From the NCBI GenBank assembly GCA_016790475.1, contig JAEUOX010000223.1, forward strand, positions 1-38,617: 38,617 bases of DNA, written 5' to 3'. The notes below the pieces were generated by a model. That model was given only the letters and a program-made list of their open reading frames with translations, was not told where the DNA came from and made no database searches. Source of the stretch: Rhodoferax sp. (GTDB lineage: Bacteria; Pseudomonadota; Gammaproteobacteria; Burkholderiales; Burkholderiaceae_C). Within the stretch, counting starts at the first letter, position 1. Every line of letters begins with the position of its first letter. Positions 1-9,195 of the stretch are shown here, piece by piece. Both the position numbers and the translations under genes were made by a program.

Positions 1-1902
1 AGCTACGACAACACCTGCAACGCGTTCCAGAACGAGAACAACCTGGGGTGCAATTTCACGACCACCAAGACGACCTGGAACTGCACGGTGGACTCCACGC
101 TGTACGACGTGGATGCCGCCCCGGGGTTGGAGCTGAAGGTCGGCAGCACGGCGATCTTCACCTATATCGTGAAGAACACCGGCGACACCGCGCTGAAGAA
201 CGTGGTGCTGACCGATGACCGCATCACCGCCGTGAACTATGTCAGCGGTGACACCAACGGCAACGGCTGGCTGGACGTCAGCGAGACCTGGACCTACAAG
301 GCGCAGGAAACCGTGGTGGCCGGCACGATCAAGAACACCGGCACGGTGACCGGTATCGATGCGGTGGGCGGCGTGGCCAAGGTGACCGATGCGGACGACG
401 CCTACTACACCGGCTACAACACCAGTTCCACGAAGGGTTCCCTCGGCGACCGGGTCTGGGAGGACAAGAACTTCAACGGCGTGCAGGATGCCGGTGAATC
501 GGGCGTGTCGGGCGTCAAGGTCACGCTGCGTGGTGCGGGGGCGAATGGCGTGTTCGGAGACAGTGACGATGTCACGTCCGTCACCTACACGAACGCCAGT
601 GGCAACTACGAGTTCAACAACCTGGCTGCCGGCAAGTACAAGATCGAGGTCACCACGCCGTCGAGCTACTTCATCACGAAGCAGAATCAGGGGGCGAACG
701 ACGCCACCGATTCCGACATCGGCAGCACCGGTGTCACGTCCGAGATCGTTCTGGGTGCCGGCGAGCACAACATGACGATCGACGCCGGCATCTACCGCAA
801 GGCCAGCGTCGGCGACAAGGTCTGGGACGACATGGACCATGACAACGTCCAGGACGCCAGCGAGCCGGGCATCGCCAACATCGTCGTCAAGCTGCTCAAC
901 AGTGCCGGCGCGGTGATCAAGACGACGACCACCAACAGCAACGGCAACTACCTGTTCAACAACCTGGACCCGGGTACCTACAGCCTGCAGTTCGACAAGA
1001 CCAACGTCATGCACTACAACTATGGCGCCTGGTACAACATGAACAACTGGAAGTGGGCCAAGAAGGACCAGGGCACGAACGACGCCATCGATTCCGATGT
1101 CAACGGCGACGCCGTGTCGACGACCAACGTCACCGTGACCAGCCAGTTCACGCTGGTGTCCGGCCAGGCCGACATGACCAAGGACGCCGGCATCACGCCG
1201 ATCGTGATCGACCTGAACGGCGATGGCATCCAGACGGTCAGCCGCGCCGATGCCGGTGGCGTGTTCGATCTGTTCGGCAATGGCAGTGCGGTGGCCTCCG
1301 GCTGGATCTCCGGCAGCGATGCGTTCCTGGCCGTCGACAAGAACGGCAACGGCCGCATCGACGACATCGGCGAACTGTTCGGTGGCACCGCCAAGGGTGC
1401 CGGCTTTGCCAATCTGGCCAGCTACGACAGCAACGGCGACGGCCTGGTGAACGATCTGGACACCCAGTTCGGCCAGCTGATGGTCTGGCAGGACGCCAAC
1501 GGCAACCATGTCACCGACGCCGGCGAACTGGTGGGCCTGGCCCAGGCCGGTGTTGCCAGCCTGACGGTCGCCTACACCGAGGTGCCGTTCCTGGATGCGC
1601 AGGGCAACCTGCACCTGGAGCGCAGCGCGGCCACTTTGGCGGATGGCTCCTCGGTCGACATGACGGACGTCTACTTCAACGTGTCGGCGGATGATGCGGC
1701 AGCTGCCGGCGTGGCCTTGCCGACGCTGGCTGAGCTGCTCGGTGATTCGCGCTCGCTGGATGCCCTGCTGGGTGCCTCCGGTGCCGCGCCGGTCGCGCTG
1801 GCTGCCGAAGACGGTGCGAGCGCGGCGGGCGATGCCGCCGAGATCCTGCGTCGTCTGGCCTCCATGACGCAGCACGACGCGCACCAGGCGGTCGCCGCCT
1901 GA
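1..1902 (+). CDS. Large secreted adhesin-like protein, C-terminal part (5' end outside window)
   Basis: The frame is open from base 1, so the start lies upstream; 633 C-terminal residues are visible. In order they show a DUF11-like beta-sandwich repeat (about bases 112-405), two SdrD/Cna-B-like domains beginning GSLGDRVWEDKNFNGVQDAGE (about 436) and ASVGDKVWDD (about 808), and a C-terminal region (about 1198-1650) beginning PIVIDLNGDGI that is typical of large calcium-binding exported proteins. Seven Dx[N/D]xxxxx[D/T]-type acidic loops resembling EF-hand calcium sites start near bases 250, 463, 829, 1210, 1336, 1426 and 1492. No RTX nonapeptide repeat is seen in this part. The type I secretion operon directly downstream is the likely exporter, with this protein as its substrate. 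The role in adhesion or biofilm is inferred from domain type and context only. Confidence 0.82.
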   Translation, partial: SYDNTCNAFQNENNLGCNFTTTKTTWNCTVDSTLYDVDAAPGLELKVGSTAIFTYIVKNTGDTALKNVVLTDDRITAVNYVSGDTNGNGWLDVSETWTYKAQETVVAGTIKNTGTVTGIDAVGGVAKVTDADDAYYTGYNTSSTKGSLGDRVWEDKNFNGVQDAGESGVSGVKVTLRGAGANGVFGDSDDVTSVTYTNASGNYEFNNLAAGKYKIEVTTPSSYFITKQNQGANDATDSDIGSTGVTSEIVLGAGEHNMTIDAGIYRKASVGDKVWDDMDHDNVQDASEPGIANIVVKLLNSAGAVIKTTTTNSNGNYLFNNLDPGTYSLQFDKTNVMHYNYGAWYNMNNWKWAKKDQGTNDAIDSDVNGDAVSTTNVTVTSQFTLVSGQADMTKDAGITPIVIDLNGDGIQTVSRADAGGVFDLFGNGSAVASGWISGSDAFLAVDKNGNGRIDDIGELFGGTAKGAGFANLASYDSNGDGLVNDLDTQFGQLMVWQDANGNHVTDAGELVGLAQAGVASLTVAYTEVPFLDAQGNLHLERSAATLADGSSVDMTDVYFNVSADDAAAAGVALPTLAELLGDSRSLDALLGASGAAPVALAAEDGASAAGDAAEILRRLASMTQHDAHQAVAA

Positions 1903-1924
1903 CCGTCGTCGAAAGCCAGCCAGA

Positions 1925-1953
1925 GGGCTGAGGCGCAGGCCTCAGCCCTTTTT
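1925..1953 (+). terminator. Intrinsic terminator after the adhesin gene
   Basis: A perfect 10-bp stem, GGGCTGAGGC at 1925-1934 and GCCTCAGCCC at 1939-1948, encloses a 4-base loop and is followed at once by five T residues (1949-1953). It lies 22 bases past the adhesin stop. It should separate adhesin transcription from the secretion operon starting at 2050, so that operon probably has its own promoter in 1954-2049 or depends on read-through. Confidence 0.9.
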
Positions 1954-2049
1954 CGTCATCCTGGCTGCCGGTCGTACGGCGCCCGCCGGCCCGGCTGTGG
2001 CCAGGCGATCGTTTACAGTCGGCGCTTACGGTTCCTTCCATCCCTGTTC

Positions 2050-4227
2050 ATGACCGACTCCCTCTCTCCGCCCCTGCACGACAGCGTGGTGTTCGTGGCG
2101 CGGTTTCTGGGCACGCCGGTCCAGGTCGAGCGGCTGCGCGACAGCCTGGCAGCCCATGGTCCGTTGGACCATGACTCGTTGACGGCCGAGGCGGTGCAGG
2201 GCCTGCTGCGCCATGCCGGCCTGGTCTGCACGGCGTTGCCGCCCGGGGCCGGTCGCCGACCGACGGAACTGCCGGCGCTGCTGATCGGCGAGGGCGGTCG
2301 CTGTGCCGTCGCGCTGGCGATGCGCGACGGCCGCTTCGAGTGCCACCTGGCCGGCATCGAAGGCACCTCCTGGCTCGATGCCGCGACGCTGTCGCAGGAG
2401 GTGCCCGGCGCACTGTGGCTGGCCGTGCGCCCCATGCTGCACTTTGACCAGCGCAGCCTGCTGTACACCTTGCCGCAGGCCGGGCGCTGGTTCTGGGACA
2501 CGTTCAATCGCAACCGCTGGATGTTCGGCTGGGCCCTGCTGGGAACGCTGGCCCTCAACATCTTCGGCACGCTGGTTCCCTTCTACAGCATGGCGGTCTA
2601 TGACCGCGTGATCCCGAACAATGCGATGAGCAGCCTGGGCGTGCTGACGGTGGCCGCCTTGCTGATCATCGCTTTCGAGATGACGATGCGCCTGCTGCGC
2701 AGCCACCTGCTGGAGTCTGCGGCACGCCGCATCGATGTCGCGCTGTCGGCCAAGGTCTTCGCGCAAAGCCTGCGCATGCGCACCGCCGACCGGCCGGCGT
2801 CGGGCGGTGTGCTGGCGAACACGGTGCGCGACTTCGAATCGATCCGGGAGTTCTTCGCCACCGGCACGCTGACCGTGCTCGGCGACCTGCCGTTCATGGT
2901 CCTGTACCTGGCGGTCATCGCGCTGGTGGGCGGCTGGCTGGTGCTGGTGCCGCTGATCGCGATTCCTTTGCTGCTGGGCATCGCCTGGATCGCGCGCGGC
3001 CCATTGGCCCGCAAGGTCAACGAATCCATGCAGGAAAGCTCGCAGCGGACCGCGCACCTGTTCGAGACGATGAACGGCATCGACACTGTCAAGACGCTCG
3101 GTGCGGAGGCCTGGAGCCGGCGCAAGTGGGAGAACCTGACCCAGGCCATCGCGCACAACAACCTGGAGACCCGCGAGATCACGTCGCGCGTCAACTATGC
3201 CAATGCGGCGGTGCTGGCGATCGCCGGTGTGGCTGTTGTCGGCGTCGGTGCCTACCTGGTGGGCCAGCAGCAGATGACACTCGGGCAGATCATCGCCGTC
3301 AGCCTGCTGACCGGCCGTGCGCTGGCGCCGGTCAGCCAGATCGCGAGCCTGGTCGTGCGCTGGGAGCAGACCCGGCTCAGCTACGACGCGCTGGACAAGA
3401 TCATGGCGGCTCCGTCCGACGACGAGGCCGGCAGCCTGCAGGCGCCCCCGCTGTCCGGTGCGCTGGAGTTCCGGGATGTGGCCTTCGCTTACCCGAAGCT
3501 GCCGCCGATCATCGAGCGGCTGAACCTGCGCATCCGTGCGGGGGAGCGGGTCGGCATCATCGGCAAGCTGGGGTCGGGCAAGAGCAGCGTGCTCAAGCTG
3601 ATCCTGAACCAGTATGCGCCGACCGCCGGCAGTGTGCTGGTGGATGACCTGGTCACGACGCAGCTCGACCCGCTGTCGCTGCGCCGGCAGATCGGTTATG
3701 TGCCGCAGGACGTGACGCTGTTCCACGGCACGCTGCGCGAGAACATCGAGCTCGGCCGCATCCAGCCGGACGATACCCAGCTGCTGGAAGCCATGCGCAC
3801 CGCCTGTCTGGACGAGATCGTCGCGCAGCTGCCAGGCGGCATCGGCACCCAGGTCGGCGAACGCGGCGACCGGCTGTCCGGCGGCCAGAAGCAGACCGTG
3901 GCCATCGCGCGGGCCCTGCTGACCCGCCCGCGGCTGCTGCTGCTCGACGAACCCAGCAGCATGGTCGACCCGGCGACGGAGCAGAAGCTGATCGGCCGGC
4001 TGCGTGCCCTCGTCGGCACCACCATCGTGCTGGTCACGCACCGCATGGCGATGCTGGCGCTGGTGGACCGCCTGATCGTCATGGACCGGGGGCGGGTGCT
4101 GGCCGACGGCCCGCGCGACGAGGTGCTGCGGGCGCTGGCCCAGCGCAATGCGGAGGAGGGTGGCGGGACGCCCACCTCCACGACGGTTTCGGTCGGCATG
4201 GCCAACCCGGCCAGGGCGGCGTCATGA
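2050..4227 (+). CDS. Type I secretion ABC exporter (LapB/HlyB-like permease-ATPase)
   Basis: A 725-residue inner-membrane exporter, full length for the family. Residues about 1-130 form a C39-like domain without the catalytic Gln/Cys pattern of true bacteriocin peptidases, as in LapB/HlyB proteins that do not cleave a leader. The membrane domain spans about 155-420. The nucleotide-binding domain has Walker A GKLGSGKS (505-512), signature LSGGQ (609-613), Walker B LLLLDEP with D633/E634, and the H-loop H664. It would power one-step export of the adjacent adhesin across both membranes. It overlaps the next gene by four bases (ATGA at 4224), so the two are translationally coupled. The ATG at 2050 is chosen because the C39-like domain begins right after it. 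Confidence 0.93.
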   Translation: MTDSLSPPLHDSVVFVARFLGTPVQVERLRDSLAAHGPLDHDSLTAEAVQGLLRHAGLVCTALPPGAGRRPTELPALLIGEGGRCAVALAMRDGRFECHLAGIEGTSWLDAATLSQEVPGALWLAVRPMLHFDQRSLLYTLPQAGRWFWDTFNRNRWMFGWALLGTLALNIFGTLVPFYSMAVYDRVIPNNAMSSLGVLTVAALLIIAFEMTMRLLRSHLLESAARRIDVALSAKVFAQSLRMRTADRPASGGVLANTVRDFESIREFFATGTLTVLGDLPFMVLYLAVIALVGGWLVLVPLIAIPLLLGIAWIARGPLARKVNESMQESSQRTAHLFETMNGIDTVKTLGAEAWSRRKWENLTQAIAHNNLETREITSRVNYANAAVLAIAGVAVVGVGAYLVGQQQMTLGQIIAVSLLTGRALAPVSQIASLVVRWEQTRLSYDALDKIMAAPSDDEAGSLQAPPLSGALEFRDVAFAYPKLPPIIERLNLRIRAGERVGIIGKLGSGKSSVLKLILNQYAPTAGSVLVDDLVTTQLDPLSLRRQIGYVPQDVTLFHGTLRENIELGRIQPDDTQLLEAMRTACLDEIVAQLPGGIGTQVGERGDRLSGGQKQTVAIARALLTRPRLLLLDEPSSMVDPATEQKLIGRLRALVGTTIVLVTHRMAMLALVDRLIVMDRGRVLADGPRDEVLRALAQRNAEEGGGTPTSTTVSVGMANPARAAS

Positions 4228-5534
4228 GCGCCGAGTCCCGTACGCTGGCGCCGGCGCCGCATGACCCGGATCGCGGGCCACGCCGCACGGTCATGGCCAT
4301 GGTGGCGCTGATGCTGCTGTTCCTGGTTGTCGCGCTGGTATGGGCCGTCTATGCGACGCTGGACGTTGCGGTGACCGCGCAGGGCGCGGTGGTGCCGCCG
4401 AGCCGGGTGCAGGAGGTGCAGAGCCTGGAGGGCGGCATCGTGCAGCAGTTGCTGGTGGCGCCGGGGCAGGCCGTCAAGAAGGGGCAGGTCGTGGCACGCC
4501 TGGACACCGCACAGTACAACGCCGACCTGGGCGAGAGCCAGCAGCAGCGGCTGGCCGCACTCGCGGGCCGGGCCCGTGTGGACGCTCTGCTGTCCGGCGG
4601 GGCGCCGCGCTTCGATCCGGAGTGGCGCCGTGCGGCGCCTGACCTGATCGACAAGGAAACCCAGCTCTGGCGCGATGCGCTGCGCGAGTACCAGTCCACC
4701 GGCCAGATGCTGCGCGAGGCCGTGGCCCGCAAGCGCGCCGAAGTCACCGAGGCCCAGGCCCGCATCCAGACGCTGCAGGGCGCCATCAAGGTGGCCGAAG
4801 AGAGCTTCGCGATCGAGGAGCGGCTGTTCAAGGCCGGGGCCGGTGCCCGGGCGGACTACCTGGCAGCCCAGCAGAAGCTGATCAGCCAGCGTGCCGAGAT
4901 CGAGGCGCTGCAGCAGTCGCTGCCGCGTTTGGCAGCCGGCCTGTCGGAGGCACAGGCTGGTGTGGCCGAAGCCGATGCACGGGCGCGGTCGCAATGGGGC
5001 ACGCAGCGCAGCGAGTTCGAGACCAAGGCCGCGATGCTGGCCAGCACGCTGGCCGGCCGCGAGGACCGCGTCGCGCGGCGCGAGGTCGTCTCGCCGGCGG
5101 ATGGCGTCGTCAATCGGGTGCTGGTGCCCACGCTGGGCGGCGTGGCGGCACCCGGCAAGGCGATCCTGGAGGTCGTGCCGGACGAGCCGAACCTGCTGAT
5201 GACGGTGCGCGTCAAGCCGGCGGACATCGGCTTCATCCATGCCGGCCAGAAGGCCCACGTCCGGGTGCTGGCCTATGACGCGGCCACCTACGGCAAGATG
5301 GACGCCCAGGTGGTCCGCGTCGGGGCGGATGCGGTCGTGGACGACCGGGGCGAGTCCTACTTCGAAGTCCAGCTCACCGCGGCCCGCGACCAGTTGCGGC
5401 TGCAGGGCAAGCCGCTGCCGATCACGCCTGGCATGCCGGTGGACGTGGGCATCCTGACCGGCGAGCGCAGCGTGATGCAGTACCTGCTCAAGCCGGTGCT
5501 GCGCGGCGTGCAGCGCGCCTTGCAGGAGCGCTGA
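4224..5534 (+). CDS. HlyD/LapC-family type I secretion membrane fusion protein
   Basis: A 436-residue periplasmic adaptor. A short cytoplasmic N-terminus is followed by one membrane anchor (about residues 22-46), a biotinyl-lipoyl half-domain (LEGGIVQQLLVAPGQAVKKG), a long alpha-helical hairpin rich in Ala, Glu, Gln and Arg (about 95-270), the second lipoyl half with VSPADGVVNRVLV, and a C-terminal beta-barrel region ending in a TPGMPVDVGILTGERS-type motif typical of HlyD proteins. In the complex it links the ABC exporter to the TolC-type channel. Its start overlaps the exporter stop by 4 bases, and its own stop shares one base with the next start (TGATG at 5532-5536). This gives a tight three-gene operon. 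Confidence 0.94.
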   Translation: MSAESRTLAPAPHDPDRGPRRTVMAMVALMLLFLVVALVWAVYATLDVAVTAQGAVVPPSRVQEVQSLEGGIVQQLLVAPGQAVKKGQVVARLDTAQYNADLGESQQQRLAALAGRARVDALLSGGAPRFDPEWRRAAPDLIDKETQLWRDALREYQSTGQMLREAVARKRAEVTEAQARIQTLQGAIKVAEESFAIEERLFKAGAGARADYLAAQQKLISQRAEIEALQQSLPRLAAGLSEAQAGVAEADARARSQWGTQRSEFETKAAMLASTLAGREDRVARREVVSPADGVVNRVLVPTLGGVAAPGKAILEVVPDEPNLLMTVRVKPADIGFIHAGQKAHVRVLAYDAATYGKMDAQVVRVGADAVVDDRGESYFEVQLTAARDQLRLQGKPLPITPGMPVDVGILTGERSVMQYLLKPVLRGVQRALQER

Positions 5535-6904
5535 TGGTGTCTCACCGACGCTGCAGCAGGGCCGCCGTGGCGGCCGCAGCCGCCGGGTTGGCGCTCGCGC
5601 TGCTGGGCGCCCCGGGAATGGCGCAGTCGCAGACCGCAACGTCGGCAGCGCCCGCCGCGGCATCGACCGAGAGCCTGCCGGCGCTGCTGGCACGGGTGCT
5701 GCCGGCCGACCCGCAGGTGCGCAGCGCCGCGGCGCTGGCCGAGGCCGCCCAGGAGCGCCGCAAGCAGAGCCAGTCCCGCATGTGGCCGACGATCGGTGCG
5801 AGCATCACGCGCGGCGGTGCGGCGGAGACCGAGCTGGGGCGCAGCGTCAACCGGCAGACCGACCGTGCCGAGGCCACCGTGCGCTGGAACGTCTACAACG
5901 CCGGCAACGATGCGGCCGAGCTGCGCGCCGCCACGCTGGAAGTGCAGGCCGCCCAGGAGGAACTGCGCCGGGCCCGCGAGGAGGCCAGCACCCGGATTGC
6001 CGAGGCCTACCTGGACCTGCTGCGCCTCGACAGCCTGGTTCCGAAGGCCCTGGAGCGGCTGCAGGCGGTGCAGCGGCTGGCCCGGCAGGTGCGGCTGCAG
6101 GCCGAGATCGGCAAGCTGTCGAACGCGGACGCGAGCCAGGCGGAGGCCTCTGAGCTCGATGCCGAGGTCGTGTACCAGGAGCTGGTGTCCGACCAGGCCG
6201 GGGCGCGCCGACGGCTCGCCACGCTGGTCGGTGCGGCCAGCGTCGAGGCACTGCCCGGCGTCGTGCCGCTGGATCTTCCGCCGCCGGCGCTGGAGAGTCC
6301 GTCGGCCGAGATGCTGCTGGCGTCCGGCCCGGGGCAGGTCACTGCGGCGCAGGAACGGGCCCGCGCGGCGGCGGAGCGGGTCCGGCCGCTGTCCTCGCTG
6401 GCCCAGCCCCGGATCGATGTCGAGCTGCGCCAGCGGCTCTGGGACCGCACCACGCCGCAGGTCACCACCGAACAGCAGCACAGCTGGAGCCTGGTGGCGC
6501 GCTGGGACTTCCCGGTGGGGGGCGAGCAGCAGGCCCGCATTGCCGAATCCAGGCTGCGCGCCCAGGCGGCGCAGGAGGAGGCGCAGCGCGTGGCCAATGC
6601 GCTGAGCTCCGAGCTGGCCTCGCTCGGGCCGCGCATTGCCGAGACGGCCAACAATGTGGCCCGGCTGGAGCGCCAGATCCGGCAGTACGACCTGCTGGTG
6701 CAGGCCGGCGAGCTGCAGTTCGAGGCCGGCCGGCGCACGGTGGCCCAGCTGATCCAGCTGCGCGAAGGCCGCTTCACCGCGGAGCAGCGCCGCGCCGAGC
6801 AGGCGCACCGGCACCTGACGGCCCGGCTGCGCCAGCTGGCGCTCAACGGTGCGCTGCTGCCGGCATTGGGGTTGCCGGATGCCGAGGTGCCGCCTGCACG
6901 CTGA
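5534..6904 (+). CDS. TolC/LapE-family outer-membrane channel of type I secretion
   Basis: A 456-residue outer-membrane efflux protein. The N-terminal signal peptide (basic HRRCSR, then an Ala/Leu-rich core ending near GMAQSQ) is followed by two OEP-type repeats with long coiled-coil segments. AEAAQERRKQSQSRMWPTIG and later QQARIAESRLRAQAAQEEAQ are characteristic TolC helix segments, and WNVYNAGNDAAE corresponds to the beta-barrel entry of the family. It should trimerise in the outer membrane to complete the secretion conduit with the preceding two products. Gene order exporter-adaptor-channel directly behind a large secreted protein matches Lap-type adhesin loci. No lapD- or lapG-like control gene lies in this window. 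Confidence 0.92.
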   Translation: MVSHRRCSRAAVAAAAAGLALALLGAPGMAQSQTATSAAPAAASTESLPALLARVLPADPQVRSAAALAEAAQERRKQSQSRMWPTIGASITRGGAAETELGRSVNRQTDRAEATVRWNVYNAGNDAAELRAATLEVQAAQEELRRAREEASTRIAEAYLDLLRLDSLVPKALERLQAVQRLARQVRLQAEIGKLSNADASQAEASELDAEVVYQELVSDQAGARRRLATLVGAASVEALPGVVPLDLPPPALESPSAEMLLASGPGQVTAAQERARAAAERVRPLSSLAQPRIDVELRQRLWDRTTPQVTTEQQHSWSLVARWDFPVGGEQQARIAESRLRAQAAQEEAQRVANALSSELASLGPRIAETANNVARLERQIRQYDLLVQAGELQFEAGRRTVAQLIQLREGRFTAEQRRAEQAHRHLTARLRQLALNGALLPALGLPDAEVPPAR

Positions 6905-6906
6905 GG

Positions 6907-6937
6907 GCCGGGCACGCTGCGCGTGCACAATCCCGGC
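6907..6937 (+). promoter_or_regulatory. Hairpin abutting the lgt start codon
   Basis: GCCGGG (6907-6912) can pair with CCCGGC (6932-6937), and inside it CACGC (6913-6917) with GCGTG (6921-6925) around a TGC loop, leaving CACAAT bulged. The structure begins two bases after the TolC-type stop and ends immediately before the lgt ATG at 6938. There is no U-tract, so an intrinsic terminator is unlikely. It could limit lgt initiation or protect the 3' end of the secretion mRNA. Function is inference. Confidence 0.4.
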
Positions 6938-7762
6938 ATGCTGACCCACCCCCAGATCGACCCGGTGGCCGTGCAGATCGGCCCGCTGTCCGTGCACTGG
7001 TACGGACTGACCTACCTGGCCGCCTTCGGCCTGTTCCTCTGGCTGGGCGCACGCCGGCTGCGCCACCCGCCCTTCGACCGGCTGCAGGGCGCCGCCGCCT
7101 GGTCGCGCAAGGACGTGGAAGACATCCTGTTCCTGGGGGTGCTGGGCGTCGTGCTCGGCGGCCGCCTCGGTTACTGCCTGTTCTACAAGCCGGCCTACTA
7201 CCTGGCCCACCCGCTGGAGGTGTTTGCGGTGTGGCAGGGTGGCATGAGCTTCCATGGCGGCATGCTGGGTGTGATCGCTTCCATGGTCTGGTTCGCCCGC
7301 TCGCGGCAGCGGCCGTTCTGGCAGGTGGCGGACTTCGTGGCGCCCTGCGTCCCCACCGGGCTGGCCGCGGGCCGCGTCGGCAACTTCATCAACGGGGAGC
7401 TTCCGGGCCGGCTGGCGGACCCGTCCCTCCCCTGGGGCATGGTGTTCCGAGGTGCCGGAGACCTGCCGCGGCACCCGTCGCAGGTCTACCAGTTCTTGCT
7501 GGAGGGGCTGCTGCTGTTCGTGCTGCTGTGGCTGTATGCACGGCGCGAGCACGCGCCGGGCCGCGTTGCCGCCGCGTTCCTGACCGGCTATGGCGTGCTG
7601 CGCTTCATTGCGGAGTTCTTCCGCGAGCCGGATGCCCATCTCGGCCTGCTGAGCCTGGGCATGAGCATGGGCCAGTGGCTGTGCGTGCCGATGGTGCTGG
7701 CCGGTGCCGGCCTGTGGTGGTGGTTCGGGCAGGCAGACGCTGCGAAGAAGGGGACGCGATGA
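6938..7762 (+). CDS. lgt: Prolipoprotein diacylglyceryl transferase
   Basis: This inner-membrane enzyme transfers diacylglycerol from phosphatidylglycerol to the lipobox Cys of prolipoproteins, the first step of lipoprotein maturation. The 274 residues carry the Lgt hallmarks: [10 protein letters not shown] near residue 21, [10 protein letters not shown] (74-83), [12 protein letters not shown] with H106, and the signature [14 protein letters not shown] (145-158) with R146, N149 and E154; H106 and R146 align with E. coli H103 and R143. About seven membrane segments are visible. The ATG at 6938 is preferred over the in-frame GTG at 6923 because [19 protein letters not shown] matches the family N-terminus. 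Its stop overlaps the next start (ATGA at 7759), coupling it to malonyl-CoA decarboxylase, an unrelated function. Confidence 0.96.
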   Translation: MLTHPQIDPVAVQIGPLSVHWYGLTYLAAFGLFLWLGARRLRHPPFDRLQGAAAWSRKDVEDILFLGVLGVVLGGRLGYCLFYKPAYYLAHPLEVFAVWQGGMSFHGGMLGVIASMVWFARSRQRPFWQVADFVAPCVPTGLAAGRVGNFINGELPGRLADPSLPWGMVFRGAGDLPRHPSQVYQFLLEGLLLFVLLWLYARREHAPGRVAAAFLTGYGVLRFIAEFFREPDAHLGLLSLGMSMGQWLCVPMVLAGAGLWWWFGQADAAKKGTR

Positions 7763-9195
7763 CGACGGCACGCTGGATTTCGGGCAAGGTCTCCGGCATG
7801 CTGCCCGGCGCCGGGCCGCAGCGCTCCGTGCAGGAGCGCCTGGATGCGACGCTTGGCCGGCCCGGGGAGGCCCATTCGCCGCGCGCGCTGCGCCGGCTGC
7901 TGGCGCAACTGCGTGCGATCGTCGATCCGCAGGTCAGCGAGGTCGAGGGCGGGCGCCGTGCCCAGGACCTGGCCGACTGGTATGCCACCGCAGAGCCGGC
8001 GCAGCGCCAGGACCTGTGGCTGCTGATGAGCGAGCAGTTCGTCGCCGACCCGCAGGTGGCGCGGGCGGCGCAGGCGGAGCTGGCCGCGGCCCTGGGGACG
8101 GAAGACCAGGCAGCCGCCGAGGTGCGGTTCCGGCGCGCCACGGTGTCGCCGCGCCGCCGGCTCCTTCAGCGCATCAGCGCGTTCGACCAGGGCATCCGCT
8201 TCCTGGTGGACATGCGGGCCGAGGTGCTGGGCCGCCTCAAGGCGGACAAGCGGCTGCAGGCGCTGGACGTCGAGATGGAGTACCTGTTCTCGACCTGGTT
8301 CGATGTCGGGTTCCTGGAGCTGCGCCGCATCAGCTGGGACTCGCCGGCCTCGCTGATCGAGAAGCTGATCAAGTACGAGGCGGTGCACGACATCAAGAGC
8401 TGGGCCGACGTGAAGAACCGCCTGGACTCCGACCGCCGCTGCTACGGCTTTTTCCATCCCCGCCTGCCGGACGAGCCGCTGATCTTTGTCGAGGTGGCGC
8501 TCATGGACCACCTGGCCGACAGCATCGGTCCGCTGCTCGACGAGTCCGCCGACCTGGCGGACATCACGCGCGCCAGCACCGCGATCTTCTATTCGATCAG
8601 CAACACCCAGACCGGCCTGCGTGGCGTGAGCTTCGGGGATTCGCTGATCAAGCGGGTCGTCGAGACGCTCAAGGCGGAGTTTCCGCGCCTGAAGACCTTT
8701 GCGACGCTGTCACCGATCCCCGGGTTCCGCGGCTGGCTGGCCCGCAACCTGGAGCCGATGCTCGCACTGCTGGACGCCAAGGCACGCGCCAGCCTGGCGC
8801 AGGCACTGCGTTCGGAAGCTGCCCCGGCGGACCAGGTGCTGGCGAATCCGGAGCGCGTCGCGCAACTGCCGGAGAGCTCCCCTGTGCGCATCGCGCTGAC
8901 CCGGTTTGCCGCCCATTACCTTGCGCAGGGGATGCACCAGGGCAGGCCGATCGACGCGGTAGCCCGCTTCCATCTCGGCAACGGTGCGCGCGTGGAGCGC
9001 ATCCACTGGGCCGCGGACGCGTCGCCCAAGGGCCACAAACAGTCCTTCGGCCTGATGGTGAACTACCTGTATGACCTGAAGAAGCTGGACCGCCACCGCA
9101 GCCAGCTGGCGCAGGGGAGAATCCCGGTCTCGTCGGCAGTGGCTGCGCTGCAGCTGCAGGCCCCGAAAGAAGCCAACCAGAAGGAGACGCGATGA
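7759..9195 (+). CDS. matA: Malonyl-CoA decarboxylase
   Basis: The enzyme converts malonyl-CoA to acetyl-CoA and CO2. The 478 residues match the MCD family, with a helical N-terminal domain and a GNAT-like catalytic domain. Diagnostic segments are [19 protein letters not shown] (about 275), [14 protein letters not shown] (S318 within it is the likely catalytic Ser) and [18 protein letters not shown] (H405, likely catalytic His), followed by [14 protein letters not shown] near the C-terminus. The open frame runs far upstream inside lgt, but the ATG at 7759, overlapping the lgt stop, gives a family-length protein. It is followed by a Bug receptor and a malonyl-CoA synthetase with tight spacing. 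This resembles mat operons, in which malonate is activated and decarboxylated to acetyl-CoA. The product is probably cytoplasmic. Confidence 0.92.
   Translation: MTTARWISGKVSGMLPGAGPQRSVQERLDATLGRPGEAHSPRALRRLLAQLRAIVDPQVSEVEGGRRAQDLADWYATAEPAQRQDLWLLMSEQFVADPQVARAAQAELAAALGTEDQAAAEVRFRRATVSPRRRLLQRISAFDQGIRFLVDMRAEVLGRLKADKRLQALDVEMEYLFSTWFDVGFLELRRISWDSPASLIEKLIKYEAVHDIKSWADVKNRLDSDRRCYGFFHPRLPDEPLIFVEVALMDHLADSIGPLLDESADLADITRASTAIFYSISNTQTGLRGVSFGDSLIKRVVETLKAEFPRLKTFATLSPIPGFRGWLARNLEPMLALLDAKARASLAQALRSEAAPADQVLANPERVAQLPESSPVRIALTRFAAHYLAQGMHQGRPIDAVARFHLGNGARVERIHWAADASPKGHKQSFGLMVNYLYDLKKLDRHRSQLAQGRIPVSSAVAALQLQAPKEANQKETR

Noticed and set aside
2026..4041. 671-codon open frame on the minus strand opposite the ABC exporter
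   Set aside because: It is a shadow of high-GC coding on the plus strand: composition is rich in Arg, Gln, His and Ala with no domain, whereas the plus strand has all ABC motifs.
5357..7771. 804-codon minus-strand open frame across the HlyD-tolC-lgt region
   Set aside because: It spans three recognisable plus-strand genes in one frame, and its product is a low-complexity Gln/Arg/Gly mixture. It is explained by third-position GC bias.
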